Shown piece after piece: positions 20,615-30,464 of a stretch of DNA of 64,000 nucleotides. The DNA comes from Candidatus Brocadia sp. GTDB taxonomy: Bacteria > Planctomycetota > Brocadiia > Brocadiales > Brocadiaceae. Each line of letters starts with the position of its first letter. Positions within the stretch are counted from its first letter, which is position 1. The notes below the pieces were generated by a model, which was given only the letters and a program-made list of their open reading frames with translations, was not told the origin of the DNA and made no database searches. Both the position numbers and the translations under genes were made by a program. The DNA is taken from positions 62,001-126,000 of the forward strand of contig SOEU01000003.1 in the NCBI GenBank assembly GCA_021646415.1. The letters run 5' to 3'.

Positions 20615-22048
20615 ATGAAAAATTCACAGAAACAAAGAATATCAGCCTGCATGATCGTAAAAAATGAGGAGGAACTTCTCCCTAACTGTTTACACAGCAT
20701 TAAAAATGCCGTTGATGAAATAATTATTGTTGATACTGGATCAACCGATAATACTATAACCATTGCCAAAAATTTTGGGGCAAAGGTCTATCATCACCCG
20801 TGGAATGACAGTTTTAGCGAAGCAAGAAACCGTTGTTTAAATTACGCTTCAGGAGATTGGATTCTCCAGATTGATGCTGATGAAGAGCTGGAGCAGGAGG
20901 ACATCCCAAACCTACAACATGCTATAAATAATCCAGAATATAATGCAATTATTGTAGCCATCCACAGCATTATAAAAGATAACGTCCACAAATTTTATAA
21001 CACACGGGTCTTCAGACTTGGTAAAGGATTCTACAAAGATATTATTCATGAGCAAATCATTACGGAAGGTAAAAGATTACCAACAGAGATAAGGCTTTAT
21101 CATCACGGATATAATCTCGATGAAAAAAAGATGCAGATGAAGTGGCAAAGGACTACCCGCTTGCTAAAAAAACAAGTTGAACAAAACAGGTTTGATAGCT
21201 TTGCATGGTTTAACCTAATACGCAATTATCGTACACAAGACCTGTTTCAGGATGGCATCGATGCAGGAGAGAAGGCACTTGCGATAATTAACCCTGATCC
21301 CTCTTCAAAACCCACAGAAACAAACGTTAATTTGCACCATTATGCGATGATTACTTATGAAACGGCAAATTGCTATCTCCACAAAAATAATTTCTCAAAT
21401 GCGGAAAAATTGTGCCATACCGCCCTATCCAGATTAAAAGAATTGGGAATAATACCAGAAAATATTGACATTATATTTACCCTTGCCTGCATCTATTTAA
21501 AAGATGGTTGTTACCGCAAAGCAATTGCCTACTTTAATCAGTTCCTATCTTTACGAGAATGGTATCTTGAAAATATAAATAAGAATCCTCTTATGATTGA
21601 TACTCTGGGATACGACTACGCAGCTTATCAAGGAATGGGTTATTGCTTTGGAAATTTAGGACAATGGGAAACAGCCATAATACATTTACAAAAATCTATA
21701 TCATATAACCCTAAATATCTTGAAGCTTATAAAAACCTGGCATCGTGCTATTCCAGACTCAACAACCATGTTGAAGCTATTAATACTTTATTGAAAACCG
21801 TTTCAAAATGTATTGCAGATGACGATGTGATATTAAAATTAGGAGAGTTATATATACAACAACATGCTTATGAGGAAGCCACACCATATCTCGAAAAATA
21901 TTTAAAGAAACATCCAGAAGATAGAAGTACCTTACTGAAACTTGCACAATCATACGAGCAGTTAGGTTATTTAGAGGCAGCTCTCGTTGGTTATAGATCG
22001 GCACTGGGAAAAGAATACAGTCTTCAAAGGCATGGAGTTATTAATTAG
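20615..22048 (+). CDS. GT2 glycosyltransferase with TPR domain, tandem copy 1
   Basis: A 477-residue protein. Residues about 8-230 form a GT2 domain of the SunS-like kind (ISACMIVKNEEELLPNCL; IIVDTGSTDNT; WILQIDADEELEQ as the DxD metal site). Residues about 235-470 are TPR pairs (AYQGMGYCFGNLGQWETAIIHL). Enzymes with a GT2 head and TPR tail often sugar-modify proteins, and this is the first of three tandem relatives that end 166 bp before the flagellin, so flagellin is the likeliest acceptor. It shares its N-terminal half with the next two genes but is shorter and more diverged. Confidence 0.83.
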   Translation: MKNSQKQRISACMIVKNEEELLPNCLHSIKNAVDEIIIVDTGSTDNTITIAKNFGAKVYHHPWNDSFSEARNRCLNYASGDWILQIDADEELEQEDIPNLQHAINNPEYNAIIVAIHSIIKDNVHKFYNTRVFRLGKGFYKDIIHEQIITEGKRLPTEIRLYHHGYNLDEKKMQMKWQRTTRLLKKQVEQNRFDSFAWFNLIRNYRTQDLFQDGIDAGEKALAIINPDPSSKPTETNVNLHHYAMITYETANCYLHKNNFSNAEKLCHTALSRLKELGIIPENIDIIFTLACIYLKDGCYRKAIAYFNQFLSLREWYLENINKNPLMIDTLGYDYAAYQGMGYCFGNLGQWETAIIHLQKSISYNPKYLEAYKNLASCYSRLNNHVEAINTLLKTVSKCIADDDVILKLGELYIQQHAYEEATPYLEKYLKKHPEDRSTLLKLAQSYEQLGYLEAALVGYRSALGKEYSLQRHGVIN

Positions 22049-22110
22049 GTTTTCTGTTTTCATTTTCAATAGTTACAATCAATATAATATCTCTATCGAG
22101 GCATGAAACA

Positions 22111-23892
22111 ATGTCAATTACAGGTCATTCGAGGGTATCAAATAATGGCAGGCCTACCCTCTCTGCATGTATGATTGTTAAAAACGAAGAATATTTTTTA
22201 CCTCAGTGTTTAAAGAGCATTAAAGATGCCGTGGATGAAATAATTATTGTCGACACAGGCTCAACAGATAAGACCGTTGATATTGCTCAATCCTTTGGAG
22301 CAAGAGTACACCATCATCCCTGGAAGAACAACTTTAGTGAGGCACGAAATCACTCCCTAGACTACGCAACCGGTGATTGGATTCTTCAAATCGATGCAGA
22401 CGAGGCACTTGAACAGGCCGACATCCCCCTTTTACACAAATTAATAACTGCTGATTCGTACAATGTCATATTTGTAGCCATATATAGTGAACTCCCTGGT
22501 GGTCAGGCAAAACACTACTTCCAAAGAATATTCCGCAGAGGGAAAGCCCACTTTGAGGGAATTGTACACAATCAGCTTATCTTCGAAGGAAAGGCGCTTC
22601 AATCAAAGATAAGGCTATATCACTATGGATATAATTTATCTGAATTTGAAATGCAAAAGAAATATAAAAGGACAGGCGATCTATTACGACAACAACTCGC
22701 AGAGAATCCAAACAATATTTTTGTTATGGCAAATCTGATTCGAAACTACAGAAATGAATATAACTTCGAGAAGGTTATTGAATTAGGAGAAAAAGGACTA
22801 AATATATCCATATCACAAACAGACCTCGTTTCTAAAATTCAAAGGCAAAGAATATCCATCGACCTTACACATGCCCTGTTAAATACAAATCAAGTAGACA
22901 GGGCTGAAGAAGTATGTAAAAAAGCGCTGGAAGAAAACCCGGATTCCTTCGATGTCCTCCTGGTACTTGGAGAAATATTGTTGAAAAAAAGAGCTTTTAG
23001 CAACGCCCTTAATTATTTTAAAAAGTATCTTGTTTTGAAGGAAAAAGAAAATAAGGATCCCTCTTTCAAAGTGCTCTCTGCTGATTTTTACTATTATGAA
23101 CACGGCGCATATAATAATATTGGTGAATGTTACAAACATCTGGGACTTATCTGTGAGGCTGAAATAGCTTATAAAAAGGCGATAGAACTCAACAATAAGG
23201 AACCACTATATTACTCAAACCTTGCCCAACTCTATATCTCTCAAAATCGTTTTGAAGAGGCTGAAAATATAGCTGATACCGCTGTAAAACGGGGTATCGC
23301 TAATCATTTGACATATCTATTACTTGGAAAGGCATATAGTTCACGAAGAAGATACAACGATGCTATCAATGCTTTTAGACAGTCCATTCATATTGACAGT
23401 AAAAACGTAAGTGCACATATATATTTCATTAACTTATTAATACAAACAAATCAGTTTACACAGGCGGAAAAAACGCTAAAAGAAATAATTCCATCTTACC
23501 CTGATAACCTGAGACTTAAATGTCTTTCGGAAAAAATTAAGTATAAACAAGGTAACCGGGAGAGTGCCACTCAATTTATTCAGAATATACTAAAGTCCAA
23601 TATCATAGATAGCGATATTTATCTCGATCTTGGGGACCTTTGTATGGATATGGAGCTATATACCACAGCCATCGAACTATGGGAAAGATATTTTAACATC
23701 TTCCCGGCCGATGCAACCGTCGTTGCCAACATTGCCACCTGTTATGCCCGATTAGGTAAATTAGAATCGGCAAAATTCGGATTCCAGGCAGCACTAAAAA
23801 TAGACCCAGGATGTAATTATGCCATACAAAATCTTGCGGCTTTAAGCAAGTTAGAAAATAAGGGTTATGTCAATATAGGAAATGATGCATAA
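22111..23892 (+). CDS. GT2 glycosyltransferase with TPR domain, tandem copy 2
   Basis: A 593-residue close paralogue of the gene at 24045. The GT2 head spans about residues 16-235 (LSACMIVKNEEYFLPQCL; IIVDTGSTDKTVDIA; WILQIDADEALEQAD). Eight or so TPR units follow to residue about 575 (PLYYSNLAQLYISQNRFEEAENIA). The N-terminal 230 residues are nearly the same as in the neighbour, while the TPR region differs more, as expected if catalysis is conserved and acceptor choice is not. It starts 62 bp after the upstream gene. There is no signal peptide; a cytosolic action on flagellin before export is inferred. Confidence 0.83.
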   Translation: MSITGHSRVSNNGRPTLSACMIVKNEEYFLPQCLKSIKDAVDEIIIVDTGSTDKTVDIAQSFGARVHHHPWKNNFSEARNHSLDYATGDWILQIDADEALEQADIPLLHKLITADSYNVIFVAIYSELPGGQAKHYFQRIFRRGKAHFEGIVHNQLIFEGKALQSKIRLYHYGYNLSEFEMQKKYKRTGDLLRQQLAENPNNIFVMANLIRNYRNEYNFEKVIELGEKGLNISISQTDLVSKIQRQRISIDLTHALLNTNQVDRAEEVCKKALEENPDSFDVLLVLGEILLKKRAFSNALNYFKKYLVLKEKENKDPSFKVLSADFYYYEHGAYNNIGECYKHLGLICEAEIAYKKAIELNNKEPLYYSNLAQLYISQNRFEEAENIADTAVKRGIANHLTYLLLGKAYSSRRRYNDAINAFRQSIHIDSKNVSAHIYFINLLIQTNQFTQAEKTLKEIIPSYPDNLRLKCLSEKIKYKQGNRESATQFIQNILKSNIIDSDIYLDLGDLCMDMELYTTAIELWERYFNIFPADATVVANIATCYARLGKLESAKFGFQAALKIDPGCNYAIQNLAALSKLENKGYVNIGNDA

Positions 23893-23989
23893 CTTGATTG
23901 CATAGGGATTTTCATTTTATTTATGCGTTTTTTCTGGCTATCTGGTAGCTGTATGGATCTAAATAATTTGTGGAAAACCTCCCCTTTAT

Positions 23990-24010
23990 CCCCTCCTTGC
24001 GAAGGAGGGG
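23990..24010. repeat. Perfect GC-rich hairpin between GT2-TPR genes
   Basis: CCCCTCCTTGC followed directly by GAAGGAGGGG gives a strong hairpin, set within a longer run with CCCTTT upstream and GGGTGG downstream. Similar C-rich/G-rich hairpins occur at 33656-33696 and 58255-58279, so this is probably a dispersed intergenic element. It lies between two genes of one strand and may lower read-through. Confidence 0.55.
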
Positions 24011-24044
24011 AATGGGGTGGTTATAAATTTGAGGTAAACAACCA

Positions 24045-25823
24045 ATGACCATTACAGACCTTCATACTACACAAAATAGCGGCATATCCCCTGTCAAAAC
24101 ATCCAGGGACAGACCTATCCTCTCGGCATGTATGATCGTTAAAAACGAACAGAAATTTTTACCACAATGCTTACAGAGCATTAAAGATGCCGTGGATGAA
24201 ATTATTATTGTTGACACAGGCTCAACAGATAAGACCGTTGAAATTGCCCACTCCTTTGGAGCAAGAGTATACCATCATCCCTGGAAGAATAGCTTTAGTG
24301 AGGCACGAAACTACTCCCTGAACCACGCGACAGGTGATTGGATCCTGCAAATCGATGCTGACGAGGCGCTGGAACAGGCCGACATTCCCCTTTTATACAA
24401 ATTAATAACTGCTGATTCGTACAATGCCATATTTGTCGCCATATATAGCGATCTTCCCGGTGGTCGGTCAAAACACTATTATACAAGAGTATTTCGTAGG
24501 GGAAAAGCCCACTTTGAGGGAATTGTACACAATCAGCTCATCTTCGAGGGTAAGGCATTCCAATCGGAAATAAGATTCTATCATTATGGGTACAATTTAT
24601 CTGAATCTGAAATGCAAAAAAAATATAAAAGGACAGGCGATCTATTACGACAACAGCTTGTCGAGAATCCCAACAATATTTTTGTCATGGCAAATCTCAT
24701 CAGAAACTACAGAAATGAATATAACTTTAAGAAAGTTATTGAACTAGGAGAAAAGGGACTAAATATATCCATATCACAAGAAGACTTTAATTCTCAAAGC
24801 CAAAGGCAAAGAATATACATTGACCTTGCATATGCCTTATTAAATATAAATCAAGTGGACAGGGCTGAAGGGATCTGCAAAGAAGCTGTTAAAGAAAATC
24901 CTGATTCACTCGACATTTTATTTCTTTTGGGAGAAATACTGTTAAAAAAGGAGGCCTTCAATGATGCCTTACGTTATTTTAAAAAATATCTTATTATAAA
25001 GGATAAAGAAAACAAAAAACCCACCTTTAATCTATCTATTGTTGATGCCTATTATTATGAAGATAAGGCATATGACAATATCGGGGTATGTTATGAGAGT
25101 CTGGGACTTATTAACGATGCTGAAGTGGCTTACAAAAAGGCAATAGAACTCAACAGCAGGGAACCGCTCTATTACTCAAATCTTGCCAGTTTATATGTTT
25201 CTCAAAATCGCTTAGAAGAGGCTGAGAATATGGCTAACGCCGCCGTAAAATTGGACACAAATAACTATCTGATATACCTCTTGCTGGGAAAGATACAAGC
25301 TATGAGGAAAAAACCTCATGAAGCCATTAATACTGTTAAACAATTGCTCCAAAAAAATGACAAAAATATACATGCACATATATTTTTGATAAATCTATTG
25401 ATAGAAACAAATCGGCTGAAAGAGGCTGAAAAGGCAGTAGAAATGATAAATCCTACCTATCCAGACCATTTAGGACTTAAATGTATTACAGAAAGAATTA
25501 AATACAAAAAAGGCAACAAGAAGAGCGCCATTCAGTTTATCCAGAACATTTTAAACTCCAGTCCATCAAATAATAGCGTATACCACGATCTCGGAAATCT
25601 CTGCATAGAAATAGAGGAATACGAAAAGGCCATTGAACTGCTTGAAATACACCTGAAAACCTCTTCTACCGATGCAACTGTCATTACGAACATCGCTACT
25701 TGTTACGCCAAATTGGGAAAATTAGAATCTGCAATAATTGGACTCCAAGCGGCACTAAAGATAGACCCAGGATGTAACTATGCCTTACAAAATCTTGTAG
25801 TTTTAAAAAAGAAATTTCTTTAA
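24045..25823 (+). CDS. GT2 glycosyltransferase with TPR domain, tandem copy 3
   Basis: A 592-residue paralogue of the gene at 22111, with the same GT2 head (LSACMIVKNEQKFLPQCL; WILQIDADEALEQAD) and TPR tail. Its stop is 7 bp before the flagellin's sigma-28 promoter, so it is the last glycosyltransferase before the filament genes and is transcribed separately from them. A ribosome site is weak (TGAGGTAAA about 10 bp upstream). The near-identical N-terminal half compared with copy 2 suggests recent duplication or gene conversion. Flagellin as acceptor is inferred from position. Confidence 0.83.
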   Translation: MTITDLHTTQNSGISPVKTSRDRPILSACMIVKNEQKFLPQCLQSIKDAVDEIIIVDTGSTDKTVEIAHSFGARVYHHPWKNSFSEARNYSLNHATGDWILQIDADEALEQADIPLLYKLITADSYNAIFVAIYSDLPGGRSKHYYTRVFRRGKAHFEGIVHNQLIFEGKAFQSEIRFYHYGYNLSESEMQKKYKRTGDLLRQQLVENPNNIFVMANLIRNYRNEYNFKKVIELGEKGLNISISQEDFNSQSQRQRIYIDLAYALLNINQVDRAEGICKEAVKENPDSLDILFLLGEILLKKEAFNDALRYFKKYLIIKDKENKKPTFNLSIVDAYYYEDKAYDNIGVCYESLGLINDAEVAYKKAIELNSREPLYYSNLASLYVSQNRLEEAENMANAAVKLDTNNYLIYLLLGKIQAMRKKPHEAINTVKQLLQKNDKNIHAHIFLINLLIETNRLKEAEKAVEMINPTYPDHLGLKCITERIKYKKGNKKSAIQFIQNILNSSPSNNSVYHDLGNLCIEIEEYEKAIELLEIHLKTSSTDATVITNIATCYAKLGKLESAIIGLQAALKIDPGCNYALQNLVVLKKKFL

Positions 25824-25829
25824 ATTTCT

Positions 25830-25856
25830 TAAACTTTTTAAAACTCCTGCCGATAA
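25830..25856 (+). promoter_or_regulatory. Sigma-28 (FliA) promoter of flagellin gene 1
   Basis: The -35 box TAAA (25830-25833) and -10 box GCCGATAA (25849-25856) are both exact matches to the FliA consensus, with the standard 15-bp spacer. The site lies just after the stop of the GT2-TPR gene and about 134 bp before the flagellin ATG, giving a long 5' leader. It indicates late-class flagellar control. Confidence 0.9.
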
Positions 25857-25989
25857 TTTCACCAGGTACCTTGAAATGTTTAAAGACGTAACCGACCGGT
25901 CAAAATGATGTTTGTATATTTAGATAGAATAAACTAGTTTCTTCTCGTTATGGAATACGGGAAAAAACAATAAAACAAGGAGGTTAAGG

Positions 25990-26916
25990 ATGAGTACAAG
26001 AATTAATACAAATATTAATGCGTTAAACGCTCTGAGGTCGCTGTCAGATATCTCTGGTCGTTTGTCTGTTTCTCAATTACGTTTGGCTACAGGCAAAAGG
26101 ATCAATACTTCAGGGGATGATGCAGCTGGTTATACTATTGCGAAAAAGTTTAATGCACGTGCAGAAGGCCTTGGTCAGGCATTAAGTAATATTGGATCGG
26201 CCAAAAATCTTTTGTCAGTTGCAGAAGGTCATTTGAACAATATCGTTGACATCTTGACACAGATGAAGACAAAGGCGACCCAGGCAGCCGATGACTCACT
26301 TGGTACATCAGAACGTACAGCTATTAAGGCTGAACTTGCCGCCTTGGCAACACAAATTAATCTTGAAGTCACGCAGGCCACTTGGAACTCCAAGTCAATA
26401 TTTAGCGGTACCGGTTCTAGCAATGCTACTGCTGGTAACGTACTATTTAAATTTCAAATAGGTGGTGGAAACAGTACCACAAACGACATATTACAATTTA
26501 ACTTGTTAAAGACTGGCAACGTCAGCTTGGAGAGCGGTAATACTGGTTTTAAGGCTACTCAATTAAGGCTTGATGCTAGTGGAGGAACGCGTCTCAGTGG
26601 TAATACCCTTGCAGGTTCATTATTAGGTTCATCAGCATCAGCACAAACATTGATGGGTAGAATAGACAGCGCTGTTGCCGATGTATCAGAGGCGTTGAGC
26701 TATGTTGGTGCCGTGGTGAACAGGCTTAGCTATCAGGAAACAAGCTTGACTGTGGCAAAGACAAATACCGAGGCAGCAAGAAGCCGAATTGAGGATGCAG
26801 ACATGGCGTATGAGCAGTTGAATGCAACAAAGTTACAGATATTACAACAGACTGCCAGCTCAATGCTCGCCCAAGCAAATTCAGGACCGCAGTCCATATT
26901 AAGCCTTTTCAGATAA
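25990..26916 (+). CDS. fliC: Flagellin, copy 1
   Basis: A 308-residue flagellin, short compared with enteric types, so it keeps the D0/D1 core and only a small central domain. The N-terminus (INTNINALNALRSL; RLATGKRINTSGDDAAGYTIAKKF) and C-terminus (RIEDADMAYEQLNATKLQIL...ILSLFR) are the conserved coiled coils that pack the filament. The centre (about 140-215) is rich in Ser, Thr, Asn and Gly and offers possible O-glycosylation sites. AAGGAGG lies 7 bp before the ATG, and an exact sigma-28 promoter lies upstream. A second flagellin at 33748 is about 90% identical. Exported through the flagellar secretion system with FliS as expected chaperone. Confidence 0.96.
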   Translation: MSTRINTNINALNALRSLSDISGRLSVSQLRLATGKRINTSGDDAAGYTIAKKFNARAEGLGQALSNIGSAKNLLSVAEGHLNNIVDILTQMKTKATQAADDSLGTSERTAIKAELAALATQINLEVTQATWNSKSIFSGTGSSNATAGNVLFKFQIGGGNSTTNDILQFNLLKTGNVSLESGNTGFKATQLRLDASGGTRLSGNTLAGSLLGSSASAQTLMGRIDSAVADVSEALSYVGAVVNRLSYQETSLTVAKTNTEAARSRIEDADMAYEQLNATKLQILQQTASSMLAQANSGPQSILSLFR

Positions 26917-26928
26917 AAAGGCTTTCTG

Positions 26929-26967
26929 CTGGGGATGGGTTTTAAAACCCATCCCCAGTTTTATTTT
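26929..26967 (+). terminator. Rho-independent terminator after flagellin 1
   Basis: A perfect 15-bp stem (CTGGGGATGGGTTTT / AAAACCCATCCCCAG, 26929-26958) is followed by TTTTATTTT. It lies 12 bp after the flagellin stop, so flagellin makes its own short mRNA and fliD depends on read-through or another promoter. Confidence 0.9.
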
Positions 26968-27019
26968 GAACATAGTATGCATATGTTTTAGGAAACGCCC
27001 TCCCAGGAGGTTTAAAAAT

Positions 27020-28801
27020 ATGGCCACATCATCATCTATAACATCCGCGTTTGGTGCTAGTTCCAATATCAACTTACTGGTTACTCAGTTTATGGCTTTG
27101 GAACGGAGACCGCTGACATCGCTGAATACAAAAAAAACCAGCCTTAATAGCAGTTTAAATATTTATAGCGATTTAAAATCCAAACTTTCTGATCTTCTAA
27201 CAGCCGCAAGAGATTTGTCTAGTACTAGTACAAGTTCTATATACAATTCAAGAACATCCAGTTCCAGCGACGAAACAAAACTAACAGCATCCGCAGGTAC
27301 TGGCGCAGCTGTGGGAACATTTCAGATTCGTGTTAAACAATTAGCCACCGGCGCTTCAATCCAGAGCACCAGTGAACTAATCAGCAAATCCGCCGCTAAA
27401 AGCACCACAAAGGTAGCTCCAGGTTCTGGTGTTATCGATGTATCGAAAAGTTTTTCTGACGCTGGACTTACAAGCACTCCGGATGGTACGGTAACCATCA
27501 ACGGTCAGACTTTTACTTTATCCGATTACGATACCGTTCAGGCTTTTATGGATGCTGTAAATACTGATGTCACTGCAAATGCAAACATCTATTATAACAA
27601 GACGGAAGATAAGTTTTATATTGAACAAAAGAGCGGAAGCACGGATCTGGTTATATCAGAGACAGGAACAAATCCGTTTTTCACGCAGGCAAAAATAACC
27701 GCAGGTACGTATACCGGTAACGGCAATACAGGTATTCAGAGTGATGTCTTATTAAGTAAGGCCAATTTCGATACGACACTGACCAGTACTACGAGCGGTA
27801 GTTTTAAAATTAATGGCGTAACGATCACATATAATACTGATACGGACACATTAGATAATGTTATCTCCAGAATAAACAGTTCCACAGCCAATGTAAACGC
27901 ATTCTATGATAATTCCCTCGACAAGATGATTATTAAATCTAAAGCAACCGGAAGCACGGATACAATTACCCTATCAGATGTAAGTGGTAACCTTATGAGT
28001 GTACTAAAGTTGTCTGGCGCTACTGCAACAGCAGGTACCGATGCGAATTTTACTATTAATAGTTCTGATGCGGCTGATGAGATAACCAAAAATACAAACA
28101 CCTTTACGATAAATGGCGTTACCTATACCCTCAAAAATACCAATGTCTCAAGCTATACAGATACCACGTATACAACGGTAACAGTGAAGCAGGATACCAG
28201 TGCAATTCAATCCAAGATTACCGGCTTCCTGGATAAATTTAATACAGTAACAGAATATATAAAGGATAAATCGAGCGTAAATACAAGCACAAAGGCACGG
28301 GGACCGCTTGCAGGAAATGCGACCTTTACTTCCCTCAGAAGCCAATTATTTCAAAAAATAACAGAACAGATATCAGGACTTACTGCAGGAAATCCTGACT
28401 ACCTACATGAAATTGGCATTACCGTCAGCAGCAGCTTAAAGGCGAGCCTATCGGATACATCGAAATTTAACAATGCCATTACTTCCAATTCCAGAGCGGT
28501 TGAAGATTTATTTAATTCTACAAATGGTGTCGCGAAGAAACTGGAAACACTTTTAAAGCCTTTTGTAGAGAGTTCCTCATCCATTAGAAGCTCAATAATT
28601 GATGAAACAAAAAACGTTATTAGTAAACAAATAACTGATATTGATACTAGATTAAGCAGAATGGAAACACGTTTAGCGATAAAAGAGAATCAGTATCGCC
28701 AACAATTTTATAAAATGCAGGACTTATTGAATAACCTTGTGCTTCAAGGTAACCAGATAACATCCCTCACACAATCTTTTTATAACCCACAATTCTTTTA
28801 A
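27020..28801 (+). CDS. fliD: Flagellar filament cap protein FliD (HAP2)
   Basis: A 593-residue cap protein. The ATG at 27020 is preferred over a TTG at 26966 because AGGAGG sits 9 bp upstream and the protein then begins MATSSSITSAFGASSNINLLVTQ, as FliD proteins do. The N-terminal coiled coil (residues about 15-95), a large Ser/Thr/Gly-rich middle, and the C-terminal segment (DIDTRLSRMETRLAIKENQYRQQFYKMQDLLN) match the family. It caps the growing filament and promotes flagellin folding there. It is followed after 15 bp by a chaperone-like gene and then fliS, the usual order. Confidence 0.93.
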   Translation: MATSSSITSAFGASSNINLLVTQFMALERRPLTSLNTKKTSLNSSLNIYSDLKSKLSDLLTAARDLSSTSTSSIYNSRTSSSSDETKLTASAGTGAAVGTFQIRVKQLATGASIQSTSELISKSAAKSTTKVAPGSGVIDVSKSFSDAGLTSTPDGTVTINGQTFTLSDYDTVQAFMDAVNTDVTANANIYYNKTEDKFYIEQKSGSTDLVISETGTNPFFTQAKITAGTYTGNGNTGIQSDVLLSKANFDTTLTSTTSGSFKINGVTITYNTDTDTLDNVISRINSSTANVNAFYDNSLDKMIIKSKATGSTDTITLSDVSGNLMSVLKLSGATATAGTDANFTINSSDAADEITKNTNTFTINGVTYTLKNTNVSSYTDTTYTTVTVKQDTSAIQSKITGFLDKFNTVTEYIKDKSSVNTSTKARGPLAGNATFTSLRSQLFQKITEQISGLTAGNPDYLHEIGITVSSSLKASLSDTSKFNNAITSNSRAVEDLFNSTNGVAKKLETLLKPFVESSSSIRSSIIDETKNVISKQITDIDTRLSRMETRLAIKENQYRQQFYKMQDLLNNLVLQGNQITSLTQSFYNPQFF

Positions 28802-28816
28802 GACAATAATCGGAAA

Positions 28817-29290
28817 ATGCACATTACATATGACAAATCCAAACTGTCACAGCAAACAAAAGAACTTGTAGACATACAAGAACTCCTTTTCAGTCAGCTG
28901 GAAGATTACAATTTACTTTTACACTGCACCTGCGAGCTCAAAGAAATGTTAACGCAGGGTTGTGATGAGGATGCTCTGTGGGAAAAAATAAAAGGGAGGG
29001 AGTTACTCATAGAGAAATTAACCGTATCAAAAATACATTTTGATTCTTTTAAAGAATATCATGATATTGCCGGTAATGAATCAAAATTTCAAATAAAAGG
29101 ATTGTTACAAATAATTCGACAGCTACTGGTTGCCACAGTTTCTCTTGATACAGAAAATGTAGCTTTAATGAAACATCGCATTAAAGACATTACTTTCAAT
29201 CTTGAAAAGATCAAGGAAGGTAAATGTTTTGTGAGTAATTTAAAAAAACATAATAACAACACGCCATCATTTGTTGATGTTTGTGGATAA
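28817..29290 (+). CDS. Probable flagellar export chaperone (FliT/FlgN-like)
   Basis: A 157-residue, all-helical, acidic-to-neutral protein with heptad patterns (LVDIQELLFSQLEDYNLLL; IKGLLQIIRQLLVATVSLDTENVALM). It lies 15 bp after fliD and 58 bp before fliS, where a FliT or FlgN chaperone is often found. These chaperones bind late export substrates such as FliD or hook-junction proteins. Sequence identity to either family is low, so the call rests on size, helical pattern and location. Confidence 0.6.
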   Translation: MHITYDKSKLSQQTKELVDIQELLFSQLEDYNLLLHCTCELKEMLTQGCDEDALWEKIKGRELLIEKLTVSKIHFDSFKEYHDIAGNESKFQIKGLLQIIRQLLVATVSLDTENVALMKHRIKDITFNLEKIKEGKCFVSNLKKHNNNTPSFVDVCG

Positions 29291-29348
29291 TAAAACTTTT
29301 AATAATAAAATTCACTGGAAATACTTTTTTAAGGAGGGTTAGATACTT

Positions 29349-29690
29349 ATGATTGCTACAAAAAAGATGAGTAATGCCTATCTAGAACAGGAAATTATGA
29401 CATTAAATCCGGTTCAACTACTGATTAAAGCTTATGATGCGGGAATCGCTGCATGCAACCGCAAAGACGAAACCAAATCATGTGCGGTACTTGCAGAATT
29501 AATTGATTCTCTTAACTTTGATTATGCAGAAATCGCCAATTCTTTGTTCAGATTGTACGAGTATTGTATGCGGGAAATTAAACGGGGTAATTATGAGTCT
29601 ACCTTAAAGATCCTGAAGGAATTACGAGAAACATGGATTCAAGTACAAAACAGCGTTCAAACCGAAACTTTACAATCATGTAGCCTATAA
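29349..29690 (+). CDS. fliS: Flagellin export chaperone FliS
   Basis: A 113-residue FliS: the N-terminal YLEQEIMTLNPVQLLIKAYDAGIAAC matches the conserved start of the family, followed by a helical bundle (LFRLYEYCMREIKRGN). It binds the flagellin C-terminus in the cytosol to prevent early assembly and hands it to the export gate. AAGGAGG lies 12 bp before the ATG. In the filament-assembly run fliD - chaperone - fliS - flaG. Confidence 0.9.
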   Translation: MIATKKMSNAYLEQEIMTLNPVQLLIKAYDAGIAACNRKDETKSCAVLAELIDSLNFDYAEIANSLFRLYEYCMREIKRGNYESTLKILKELRETWIQVQNSVQTETLQSCSL

Positions 29691-29962
29691 GGACAATGCC
29701 TTGTTTACAGCAATTGTCAAAATATTTCAGATTAGATTTATAATAACATTTTAATTTTTTGAAAATATCTATACATTTTAGCATGGTAGGGGTGACGCAT
29801 TTGTCAAAAGGATGAACTTGCCTATACTGATTTAAACAAATACTTCTCCCCTACATTGCAGGAATTTTTCAAAAAACCAAATTAATACAATTTAAATACA
29901 AGCGTATAAACGGGAAATTATTTAAAACAATCCTGATAGTCTATAATTGTAGGAGTGGATGT

Positions 29963-30310
29963 ATGGAAACTCATGATATCCATCCTGTCAGCGTATATAA
30001 ATATCATATCACACTATCCAGTAACAAATATGTGGCTATTAAAAATAGGGTTCCATCTGCGTCATCAAAGATAAATGATCCTCCCCAAAAAATATCTTCG
30101 CCTATCACACACATTAATATTGGGACAAAAGTTGCTTTTTCAATAGAAAAAGATTTACACATCATTGTTACCCGTGTTAAAGATTCAAATACAAACAAGG
30201 TAATAAGACAAATACCACCCGAAGAAACTATCGATAGGTTAAAATTATTAAATAACTATTATAAACAGCCAATTGATAATGTTGTAAAATTTCAGCCTAA
30301 GTACATTTAA
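29963..30310 (+). CDS. flaG: FlaG family flagellar protein
   Basis: A 115-residue protein. The C-terminal half (VAFSIEKDLHIIVTRVKDSNTNKVIRQIPPEETIDRL) contains the FlaG signature VIRQIPPEE. FlaG proteins influence filament length; mechanism is poorly known. A 272-bp gap with a short GC-rich remnant (near 29784) separates it from fliS. AGGAG lies 8 bp before the ATG. Confidence 0.85.
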   Translation: METHDIHPVSVYKYHITLSSNKYVAIKNRVPSASSKINDPPQKISSPITHINIGTKVAFSIEKDLHIIVTRVKDSNTNKVIRQIPPEETIDRLKLLNNYYKQPIDNVVKFQPKYI

Positions 30311-30464
30311 AAGATCTGTAAGGTGTCTGATTGCTCAATACAACCTAGCACAAAACACCCAAAACCAAATAGAGCAATCCATGTCTCCCCTTCACAAATA
30401 GTGGGGAATTCGTCATAGTCAAATAGGAACATGTCATGTCCTCAACTTTAATATATCTGTAATA

